NCBI RefSeq assembly: GCF_000389965.1
Contig: NC_021191.1
Coordinates: forward strand, 2,047,501 to 2,111,500
Source of the DNA: Actinoplanes sp. N902-109
GTDB lineage: Bacteria > Actinomycetota > Actinomycetes > Mycobacteriales > Micromonosporaceae
DNA: 64,000 nucleotides
Direction of reading: 5' to 3'
The translations under genes were made by a program, and so were the position numbers. Below the pieces are notes generated by a model, which made no database searches, had not been told where the DNA came from, and saw only the letters and a list, made by a program, of their open reading frames with translations. Every line of letters starts with the position of its first letter. Positions within the stretch are counted from its first letter, which is position 1. This document shows, in pieces, positions 52,633-63,111 of the stretch.

Positions 52633-53661
52633 ATGCGTATCGGCGTGCTCACCGGCGGCGGCGACTGCCCCGGTCTCAACGCGGTGATCCGGGCGGTGGT
52701 GCGCAAGGGCGTCGCCGTCTACGGTCACGAGTTCGTCGGATTCCGGGACGGCTGGAAGGGCCCGCTCGAGGGTCTGACCAAGCCGCTCGGCATCGCCGAG
52801 GTCCGAGGCATTCTGCCGCGCGGCGGCACCATCCTCGGTTCCTCCCGGACCAACCCGTTCAAGATCGACGGTGGCGTCGAGAAGATCAAGGCCAACCTGG
52901 CCGAGCAGGGCGTGGACGCCCTGGTGGCGATCGGCGGCGAGGACACCCTCGGGGTGGCGACCAAGCTGACCGACCTCGGCGTCAACGTGGTCGGCGTGCC
53001 CAAGACGATCGACAACGACCTCAACGCCACCGACTACACGTTCGGCTTCGACACCGCGGTCAACATCGCGATGGAGGCCATCGACCGGCTGCACACCACT
53101 GCCGAGTCGCACCACCGCACGCTGGTCGTCGAGGTCATGGGCCGGCACGCCGGCTGGATCGCGCTGCACGCCGGCCTCGCCGGTGGCGCCAACGTCATCC
53201 TGCTGCCGGAGCGCAAGTTCGATGTGGACCAGGTCGCCACGTACGTGACCAAGCGCTTCCAGGTCGAGTACGCGCCGATCGTCGTGGTGGCCGAGGGCGC
53301 CGAGCCGCTCGAGGGCCAGATGGTCACGCAGACCAAGGAGCTCGACGCGTTCGGCCACGTCCGCCTCGGCGGCATCGGCCAGTGGCTCGCCGAGACGCTG
53401 GAGGAGAAGACCGGCAAGGAGGCCCGCACGGTCGTGCTCGGGCACATCCAGCGCGGTGGCACCCCGACGGCGTACGACCGGGTGCTGGCCACCCGCTTCG
53501 GCCTGCAGGCCATCGACGCGGTCAACGACGGCGACTTCGGCAAGATGATGGCGCTGCGCGGCACGGACATCGTCCGGGTCCCGCTGGCCGACGGCACCGC
53601 GGAGCTCAAGACCGTGCCGCTGGCGCGCTACGAGGAGGCCGAGGTCTTCTTCGGCAGCTGA
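52633..53661 (+). CDS. pfkA: 6-phosphofructokinase with pyrophosphate-type active-site residues
   Basis: Encodes 342 residues. TGGGDCPGLNAVIR at the start, catalytic Asp127 in TIDND, MGRHAGWIAL and GHIQRGGTPTAYDR are conserved. Numbering matches E. coli PfkA. The phosphoryl-donor positions are Asp104 (GGEDTLG in place of GGDGS) and Lys124 (GVPKTIDND in place of GLPGTIDND). Asp104 plus Lys124 is the pattern of pyrophosphate-dependent enzymes, described in Amycolatopsis and Actinoplanes. A reversible PPi-dependent reaction is therefore likely; activity needs testing. ATG 52633 follows AGGAGG. A hairpin follows. Confidence 0.9.
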   Translation: MRIGVLTGGGDCPGLNAVIRAVVRKGVAVYGHEFVGFRDGWKGPLEGLTKPLGIAEVRGILPRGGTILGSSRTNPFKIDGGVEKIKANLAEQGVDALVAIGGEDTLGVATKLTDLGVNVVGVPKTIDNDLNATDYTFGFDTAVNIAMEAIDRLHTTAESHHRTLVVEVMGRHAGWIALHAGLAGGANVILLPERKFDVDQVATYVTKRFQVEYAPIVVVAEGAEPLEGQMVTQTKELDAFGHVRLGGIGQWLAETLEEKTGKEARTVVLGHIQRGGTPTAYDRVLATRFGLQAIDAVNDGDFGKMMALRGTDIVRVPLADGTAELKTVPLARYEEAEVFFGS

Positions 53662-53675
53662 GCCGATAACGTTCC

Positions 53676-53701
53676 AGGGGCGGGCCGGTCGGTCCGCCCC
53701 T
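53676..53701 (+). terminator. Hairpin after the phosphofructokinase gene
   Basis: AGGGGCGG-g-CC pairs with GG-t-CCGCCCCT across a GGTC loop, followed by GTTCCCT. Short T content makes it a weak terminator. proC starts 24 bp beyond. Confidence 0.6.
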
Positions 53702-53725
53702 GTTCCCTGTGAGGAGTCACCGGCT

Positions 53726-54532
53726 ATGTCCGTCGTCGCGGTCATCGGCACCGGCAAGATCGGCGAACTCGTGGTGTCCGGTCTGCTCCGCGCGGGCCGG
53801 CCCGCCGGGCAGATCCTGGTGACCGCGCGCCGCCCCGAGCGCGGCAAGGAGCTGACCGACCGCTACGGCGTGCGGGTCGTCGACAACGCCACCGCGGTGG
53901 CCGAGGCCGATGTGCTGGCGATCGCGGTCAAGCCGCAGGACGCGGGCACCCTGCTGGACGAGATCGGTGCCGGGGTGCCGGTCGGCAAGCTGGTCATCTC
54001 GCTCTGCGCGGGCCTGCCCACCAGCTTCTTCGCGGCTCGACTGCCCGGGGGCACCCCGGTGGTGCGGGTCATGACCAACACCCCGGCGCTGGTCGACCAG
54101 GCGATGACCGCGATCTCCGCGGGCCCGCACGCCACCGGTGACCACCTGGCGATCGCCGAGGAGATGTTCCAGCCGCTCGGGTCCACCATCCGGGTGCCGG
54201 AGTCCCAGCAGGACGCGGTGACCGCGCTGTCCGGCTCCGGACCGGCGTACTTCTACCTGCTCGTCGAGGCGATGATCGACGCGGGCATCCTGCTCGGCCT
54301 GCCCCGGCAGGTGGCCCACGAGCTGATCGTGCAGACCGCGATCGGCTCGGCGGTGATGCTGCGCGACTCCGGCGAGCACCCGGTCAAGCTGCGCGAGGCG
54401 GTGACCTCGCCGGCCGGCACGACCATCTCGGCGATCCGCGAGCTGGAGAACCACGGGGTGCGCGCGGCGCTGCTGGCCGCCCTGGAGGCCGCCCGCGACC
54501 GGGCCCGCGAGCTGGCCGCGCAGAATTCCTGA
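53726..54532 (+). CDS. proC: Pyrroline-5-carboxylate reductase
   Basis: Encodes 268 residues; last step of proline synthesis with NAD(P)H. VAVIGTGKIGELVVSGLL is the Rossmann motif, AIAVKPQDAGTLLDEI follows, and the C-terminal signature ALSGSGPAYFYLLVEAMIDAG plus LREAVTSPAGTTISAIRELE is complete. ATG 53726 follows GAGGAG. It is convergent with the DUF429 gene, 5 bp apart. Confidence 0.95.
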   Translation: MSVVAVIGTGKIGELVVSGLLRAGRPAGQILVTARRPERGKELTDRYGVRVVDNATAVAEADVLAIAVKPQDAGTLLDEIGAGVPVGKLVISLCAGLPTSFFAARLPGGTPVVRVMTNTPALVDQAMTAISAGPHATGDHLAIAEEMFQPLGSTIRVPESQQDAVTALSGSGPAYFYLLVEAMIDAGILLGLPRQVAHELIVQTAIGSAVMLRDSGEHPVKLREAVTSPAGTTISAIRELENHGVRAALLAALEAARDRARELAAQNS

Positions 54533-54537
54533 GCCGT

Positions 54538-55215
54538 TCAGTACCAGATCGCGATCTGGGAGCCGTTGATCTCCTCGGGCGGGCTGGGGTGGCTGAGCGC
54601 CGCACCCGTGGCCATCCGGTGGGCGCTCCAGGCCACGGCTGCGGCGTCCAGGATGTCGTCGGGCGGTGCTTGGCCCGCCGGCCCCAGGTTGTCCGGCAGC
54701 ACGATGCCGTGCTTGGCCAGCAGTTCGCGCCGGCGCGCCTGCCCGGTCCAGGTCTTCTTCGCGTACGGGAGGGGCTCGCCGGCCATCTCCCGGAAGGACA
54801 CCTCGGGGTGGGCCTCGAACAGCAGACCGGGGTGGCGTTCCCAGATGGCGTTGGCCTCGAGCAGCTTGGGCCGCAGGGCCCAGGACTGCCGGCTGAGCCC
54901 GGCGCCGGTGAGCTCGCGGCAGACCCGGTTGGCCGTGGTGAAGTCGGCCTCCTGCCAGACCGCCCGCGGGGGCACCCGGAAGACGCTGCTGCGCCGCGGG
55001 CCGAGCTGGTCGGCGGCCAGGGCATCGGCGGCGCGCCAGCGGTCGGGGAGCATGCCCAGGGGAATGTCCACACCGATCACCGCGGCGCCGGAGCTGCCCG
55101 CGACGATCTCGTACAGGGTGGACGCCAGCATCGCGCGGCCGAACTGACCGTCGCGCAGTTCGACGCCCACCCAGCCCAGCGCGTAGGCGTCGACGCCGAT
55201 CACGTGGATGCTCAT
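54538..55215 (-). CDS. DUF429 family protein
   Basis: Encodes 225 residues. An RNase H-like fold is suggested by VIGVDAYALGWVGVEL at the start, VIGVDIPLGM and a C-terminal DILDAAAVAWSAHRMATG. PRRSSVFRVPPRAVWQ and EAHPEVSFREMAG are family motifs. The biochemical role is unknown. ATG 55215 was chosen over a frame reaching 55272 because the family begins at the VIGVD strand. Confidence 0.87.
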   Translation of the reverse strand: MSIHVIGVDAYALGWVGVELRDGQFGRAMLASTLYEIVAGSSGAAVIGVDIPLGMLPDRWRAADALAADQLGPRRSSVFRVPPRAVWQEADFTTANRVCRELTGAGLSRQSWALRPKLLEANAIWERHPGLLFEAHPEVSFREMAGEPLPYAKKTWTGQARRRELLAKHGIVLPDNLGPAGQAPPDDILDAAAVAWSAHRMATGAALSHPSPPEEINGSQIAIWY

Positions 55216-55373
55216 GGACAGCTCAGCGCCGGAGCAACGGTTCGATGACGGTGATGACGCGCTGAGCGGCACAGATAATCATGAACGCAGACTACGCGCT
55301 GTGCCCGGTTGAGTGCACGCCGTGGCGCAGCGCACAGGAAAGTAAACACATCGCTCAATCTGCGGCAGCCGTC

Positions 55374-55403
55374 TTGACTCACGTTCTTGGATGTGACTAC
55401 CGT
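55374..55403 (+). promoter_or_regulatory. Candidate chitinase promoter
   Basis: TTGACT (55374-55379) and TACCGT (55398-55403) are 18 bp apart. This predicts a transcript start near 55410 and a leader of about 45 nt. Confidence 0.5.
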
Positions 55404-55420
55404 CTCTTCATCTTCGCTTT

Positions 55421-55431
55421 GGAAAGTTTCC
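55421..55431 (+). promoter_or_regulatory. GGAAAGTTTCC element in the chitinase leader
   Basis: An 11-bp dyad (GGAAA-G-TTTCC) followed by TAAC lies between the predicted start of transcription and the ribosome site. Similar GGAAAGTTTCC elements precede secreted glycoside hydrolase genes in related actinomycetes as I recall, so it may be a repressor site for substrate induction. Confidence 0.5.
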
Positions 55432-55453
55432 TAACTGTTGTTGAGGAGACGTA

Positions 55454-59447
<3,994 letters not shown>

Positions 59448-59494
59448 AACCGGCGCACCGTCATGGGCCTGGGGCGTGCGGACGCTGACCGATC

Positions 59495-59585
59495 GTGCCC
59501 AAGAAGGTCGACGTCCAGGAGCGGCGCAGCCGCATCGCCGACGCGCTGATCCGGGTGGCCGCCGAGCGGGGCCTGGAGGCGGCGC
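59495..59585 (+). pseudogene. Truncated TetR-type regulator, N-terminal remnant
   Basis: GTG 59495 opens a frame with the start of a TetR DNA-binding domain: PKKVDVQERRSRIADALIRV then AAERGLEAA, the first helix and the turn to helix 2. The expected next helices (SLRHVAAEAGV-like) are missing. After about residue 30 the frame reads an unrelated Pro-rich sequence into the 3' end of the tetR gene on the other strand. So only the first 30 codons survive and the break lies between about 59585 and 59625. Confidence 0.75.
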
Positions 59586-59624
59586 CCTGCGCAGCGCCCT
59601 CGACACCCCACCTCGACCTGTTGT

Positions 59625-60356
59625 TCAGCCCGGCGACCCACCAGGCGGTGTGCGGCCTGCCGCGAAGCCGTCGAGGAGCCAGGTCAGGCCCTCGTCGAAC
59701 TCGGCGATCCACTCGTCGATACCGCCGCGCAGCAGGGCGGGCCGGCCGGCGGCAGCCAGATGCGGCAGATCGCCGTCGGCCACCAGCTCGGTGAAGTAGG
59801 CGTCGGTCGAGGCCTGCCATTCCTGTTCGGTGAGCTCGTCGCGGCGGCGGGCCGCGAGTTCCTGACCGGCCAGCGTGACGAAGCCCCACAGGTAGGTGTC
59901 GACGGCTTTCAACAGCTTGACCGCGCGCTGCGGGGGCAGATCCAGCCCGGCCACGGCGGCCAGCGACTGCTCGGCGTGCCGGGCCGCATTGGGTCCGATC
60001 GGCGCTCGGGTGCCGAACACGCGCATCACCCACAGGTGCTTGCGTCCGACGGTGATCTGCCGGTGCAGCACCGCCCGCAGGGCTTCGCGCCAGTCGCCGG
60101 AGGGCAGCTCGTCGATCAGCATCTCGCCCAGCACGTGATCGATCATCAGGTCGACCAGATCGTCCTTGCGCTGGAAGAACGAGTAGAGGCTCATCGGCCG
60201 GGCGGAGAGCTCGGCGGCCACCCGGCGCACCGAGACCGCGTCGAGGCCTTCACGGTCGGCGAGCTCAACCGCACAGGCCACCACGGTCTCGCGGGTGAGG
60301 CGTTCCGGTTTGGCTGCGCCCTGCCGGGTCCAGAGCGGACCGCGCGTCTCCGTCAC
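59625..60356 (-). CDS. TetR-family repressor of the adjacent MFS exporter
   Basis: Encodes 243 residues. The helix-turn-helix is at residues about 20-65 (RETVVACAVELADREGLDAV, RRVAAELSARPMSLYSFFQRK). The C-terminal ligand domain is all-helical and of the TetR class C type. GTG 60356 was chosen: TACAAT (60363-60368) lies 6 nt upstream without a ribosome site, so it is probably leaderless. The two palindromes at 60384-60418 lie between it and the divergent MFS gene and are the obvious operators, so it should repress both itself and the exporter. Confidence 0.9.
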   Translation of the reverse strand: MTETRGPLWTRQGAAKPERLTRETVVACAVELADREGLDAVSVRRVAAELSARPMSLYSFFQRKDDLVDLMIDHVLGEMLIDELPSGDWREALRAVLHRQITVGRKHLWVMRVFGTRAPIGPNAARHAEQSLAAVAGLDLPPQRAVKLLKAVDTYLWGFVTLAGQELAARRRDELTEQEWQASTDAYFTELVADGDLPHLAAAGRPALLRGGIDEWIAEFDEGLTWLLDGFAAGRTPPGGSPG

Positions 60357-60383
60357 GCGGCGATTGTAACGGCGTACGAATTT

Positions 60384-60418
60384 CGATACGGTGTATCGAA
60401 CAGCGATACAGCGTATCG
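60384..60418. promoter_or_regulatory. Twin 15-bp TetR operators
   Basis: Site 1 is CGATAC-GGT-GTATCG (60384-60398) and site 2 CGATAC-AGC-GTATCG (60404-60418). Both are perfect dyads with identical half-sites, 20 bp centre to centre, placed in the divergent tetR-MFS gap. Confidence 0.85.
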
Positions 60419-60428
60419 GGGGGCGGGT

Positions 60429-61823
60429 ATGGCGACGGACAGGCTGCCACGGGAACTGCTGACCCTCATCGGGGCGGTCCTGCTCGGTGTGTTCCTGGTC
60501 CAGATGGACTCGACGATGGTGACCGTCGCGCTGGAGAGCCTCCGCCGCGACTTCGCCGCCGACCTGGGCACAGTGCAGTGGGTCAGCGCGGCGTATCTGC
60601 TGGCGATGGCCGGGGTCATCCCGGTTGCCGGCTGGGCGGTCGACCGGTTCGGCGCCCGCACGGCCTGGCTGACCTCGCTGGCCTTGTTTCTGCTGGGCTC
60701 GCTGCTGTGCGGACTGGCCTGGTCGGCGGGCAGCCTGATCGCGATGCGGGTGGTGCAGGGCATTGGCGGCGGTCTGCTGATGCCGCTGTTCCAGACGATT
60801 CTCGCCCGGCAGGTCCGGGGCCGGTCGCTGGGCCGGGTGATGGGCCTGGTCGCGGCGCCGCTGTTGCTGGGGCCGGTGCTCGGTCCGATGCTCGGCGGCG
60901 TACTGGTCGACGGGCCCGGCTGGCGCTGGATCTTCCTGGTCAACCTGCCGGTCGGGGCGGTGGCGGCCGGGGTCGCGGCGCGGGTGCTGCCGGCCGGCCG
61001 GCTCGACCACCCGGTCCGCCTCGACCTGACCGGCCTGGCGCTGCTGTCCCCGGCCTTGACCGCGATCGTGTGGAGCCTGTCGCAGGCCGGCGCCGACGGC
61101 GGCTTCGGCGCGGCAACCGGCCTGGTGCTGCTGACCGGGGTGGCGTTGCTGGCCTGGTTCATCGGGCATGCCCTGCGCACCGCCGACCCGGTGGTCGACC
61201 TCCGGCTGTTCCACAGTCGCGCGTTCTCGGCCGCATCGGCGCTGATGTTCCTGTCGATGGTGGCCCTGCTGGGCACCATGCTGCTGATCCCGCTGTACTA
61301 CCAGCAGGTCCACGGGTTCACCCCGGCACGCGCGGGCCTGCTGCTGGCCCCGAACGGGATCGGCTCGGCGGTGGCGTTGAGCCTGGGCGGCAGGATCGTC
61401 GACCGGGCCGGGGTGCGGCCGGTCGCGGTGCCCGGCGCTGTGCTGCTGCTCGGCGTGGAACTGGCGTTGACCCAGCTCTCCGCGGGCACCACCGGGTGGG
61501 TGCTGATCCCGCTCATCGCCCTCGGCGGGGCCGGATTCGGTGCGGTGCTGGTGGCTGCCCAGTCGGTCATCTTCGGCGGCCTGCCGTCCGCGGCGGTGCC
61601 GCACGCCACCACCGCGGTGCGGGTGTTCCAGCAGGTGGGCAGCTCGATCGGAGTGACGGTGCTGGCCGTCGCCCTGCAGCGCAACGCCGCGCACGCCACG
61701 TCCCCGGCGGCGCTGAGCGCCGCCTTCGGCCACACCTACTGGTGGGCGGCGGGGGCCGCGGCGTTGCTGCTGATCCCGGCGGTCCTGATCGGACGCCGTC
61801 AGCCGGTTACCGTGGCGGCGTGA
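60429..61823 (+). CDS. MFS drug exporter, DHA2 (14-TM) family
   Basis: Encodes 464 residues with about 13-14 membrane helices. Motif A-like DRFGARTAWL, motif C LGPVLGPMLGGVL and FLVQMDSTMVTVALESL at the start mark the drug:H+ antiporter-2 family. The C-terminal ATTAVRVFQQVGSSIGV is also typical. The substrate is unknown. ATG 60429 has a GGGGGGCGGG run upstream. Controlled by the divergent TetR. The stop overlaps the GNAT start (GTGA). Confidence 0.92.
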   Translation: MATDRLPRELLTLIGAVLLGVFLVQMDSTMVTVALESLRRDFAADLGTVQWVSAAYLLAMAGVIPVAGWAVDRFGARTAWLTSLALFLLGSLLCGLAWSAGSLIAMRVVQGIGGGLLMPLFQTILARQVRGRSLGRVMGLVAAPLLLGPVLGPMLGGVLVDGPGWRWIFLVNLPVGAVAAGVAARVLPAGRLDHPVRLDLTGLALLSPALTAIVWSLSQAGADGGFGAATGLVLLTGVALLAWFIGHALRTADPVVDLRLFHSRAFSAASALMFLSMVALLGTMLLIPLYYQQVHGFTPARAGLLLAPNGIGSAVALSLGGRIVDRAGVRPVAVPGAVLLLGVELALTQLSAGTTGWVLIPLIALGGAGFGAVLVAAQSVIFGGLPSAAVPHATTAVRVFQQVGSSIGVTVLAVALQRNAAHATSPAALSAAFGHTYWWAAGAAALLLIPAVLIGRRQPVTVAA

Positions 61824-62215
61824 CTGTCGAGCTGGTGAGCCGCTTCCCGGTGGACGATCGGGCGCTCAGCGCCCTGCACGCCCGGGCGTTCGGTGTGGAC
61901 GGGCCGGTCGAGCCGTGGGCGGACCGTCTGCGGCGGCACGCGCTGACCTGGGTCGGGGCATTCGATGGCGGCCGGCTGGTGGGCTTCGTCCAGGTGGCGT
62001 GGGACGGCGGGCGGCATGCTTTCCTGCTCGACACCGCCGTCGACCCGGATCGGCAGCACCGCGGCCTCGGCACCCGGCTGGTGCGGGCTGCCGTGGCTGA
62101 GGCGCGCGCCGCCGGGTGCGACTGGCTGCATGTCGACTTCGAGCCCCGGCTCGAGCGGTTCTATCGGGACGGCTGCGGCTTCCAGCCGACCGCCGGCGGG
62201 CTCATCCGGCTGTGA
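61820..62215 (+). CDS. GNAT family N-acetyltransferase
   Basis: Encodes 131 residues. The acetyl-CoA loop is QHRGLGTRLVRAA (Q/R-x-x-G-x-G/A) preceded by LLDTAVDPD; FYRDGCGFQPT is the C-terminal FY-GF motif. Substrate unknown. GTG 61820 overlaps the MFS stop, so it belongs to the exporter operon and may modify the same compound (inference). Its 3' end overlaps the convergent VOC gene by 14 bp. Confidence 0.92.
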   Translation: MTVELVSRFPVDDRALSALHARAFGVDGPVEPWADRLRRHALTWVGAFDGGRLVGFVQVAWDGGRHAFLLDTAVDPDRQHRGLGTRLVRAAVAEARAAGCDWLHVDFEPRLERFYRDGCGFQPTAGGLIRL

Positions 62216-62606
62216 CCGGGCCCAGCAGGTCCCACTTGTTGCCCGCGATGTCCTGGAAGACCGCTACTTTCCCGTACGGTTCGGAGCGCGGCGGGGTCAG
62301 GAAGGTGACCCCGGCGGCGGTCATCCGGGCGTGGGCCGCGTCGAAGTCGTCGACGCGCAGGAAGAAGCCGACCCGCCCGGCCATCTGATCGCCGATCGCA
62401 CCCCGCTGGTGCTCGCCGTCGGCCCGGGCCAGCAGCAGCCCGGTCGCCGCGCCGGGTGGGCGGACCACGACCCAGCGCTTCGGCCGGCCGCCGGCGGTGG
62501 TGGTCGCGGGGGAGTCCTCGACCAGTTCGAAGCCGAGCGCCTCGGTGAAGAACGCGATCGCCGGGTCGTACTCGTCGACGATGATCGTTACCTGCTCGAT
62601 CCACAT
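62202..62606 (-). CDS. VOC-fold (glyoxalase/bleomycin-resistance-like) protein
   Basis: Encodes 134 residues with two beta-alpha-beta3 modules: IEQVTIIVDEYDPAIAFFTEALGFELV and VGFFLRVDDFDAAHARMTAAGV, ending AVFQDIAGNKWDLLGP with the metal-binding Asp/Glu region. It could be a dioxygenase, isomerase or binding protein. ATG 62606 has TACATT (62613-62618) 6 nt upstream and no ribosome site, so it is probably leaderless. That -10 box overlaps the stop of the next gene upstream (62611-62613). Confidence 0.88.
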   Translation of the reverse strand: MWIEQVTIIVDEYDPAIAFFTEALGFELVEDSPATTTAGGRPKRWVVVRPPGAATGLLLARADGEHQRGAIGDQMAGRVGFFLRVDDFDAAHARMTAAGVTFLTPPRSEPYGKVAVFQDIAGNKWDLLGPVTAG

Positions 62607-62610
62607 CGGC

Positions 62611-63078
62611 TCAATGTAGCGGTGCACCGGCGGCCAGGGCGCGGTCGGCCCGGGCCGCGAACGCCGCGCCGTGACTATGGGCAAGAACGGCCACGAGGGC
62701 CAGCAGATCCGCTCGTACCCCGCGCAGCAGGCCGGGCACCGCAGCCCGCGGCACCCGTACGCACGGGCCGGCCCGCTTTCCCGCCCAGACCAGCAGGTGG
62801 CCGCCCAGGTCATCGATCCGGTCGACGGGCTCGGACGCGGTGCCGCTGAGCAGTTCCGCCCAATCCCGCCAATCCTTCAGCCCGAGCCAGCACTCCAGCA
62901 TGACGACGATTCCGGTGGTGGTGTCGGTCAGCCGCAAACGGCCCGGCACGTGCAGTTCACCGGGCGCGTCGGGATCGGCGACGGCCAGCGCGGCGAAGAC
63001 CCCGGGGTCGCATCCGCCGTCGGCCACGAGCCATTGGTCGCGCACCGGGGTCTCCAGCACCGCCTGCAATGCGAGCAC
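62611..63078 (-). CDS. Hypothetical protein, 155 aa
   Basis: I do not recognise a family. The protein is acidic to neutral, with a beta-like N-terminal half (GELHVPGRLRLTDTTTGIVV), LECWLGLKDWRDWAELL and a helical end rich in Ala/Leu (ADLLALVAVLAHSHGAAFAAR). GTG 63078 has TACGCT (63086-63091) 7 nt upstream and no ribosome site, so a leaderless start is likely. It is divergent from the erythromycin-esterase-like gene, only 33 bp away, and 4 bp upstream of the VOC gene. Confidence 0.65.
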   Translation of the reverse strand: MLALQAVLETPVRDQWLVADGGCDPGVFAALAVADPDAPGELHVPGRLRLTDTTTGIVVMLECWLGLKDWRDWAELLSGTASEPVDRIDDLGGHLLVWAGKRAGPCVRVPRAAVPGLLRGVRADLLALVAVLAHSHGAAFAARADRALAAGAPLH

Positions 63079-63085
63079 GCCGGGC

Positions 63086-63105
63086 AGCGTAGCCGACGGT
63101 AGGGT
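63086..63105. promoter_or_regulatory. Back-to-back -10 boxes of two divergent leaderless genes
   Basis: TACGCT on the minus strand (63086-63091) and TAGGGT on the plus strand (63100-63105) are 8 bp apart, 7 and 6 nt from their start codons. Both genes must share this short region for polymerase binding. Confidence 0.6.
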
Positions 63106-63111
63106 GCTGCG

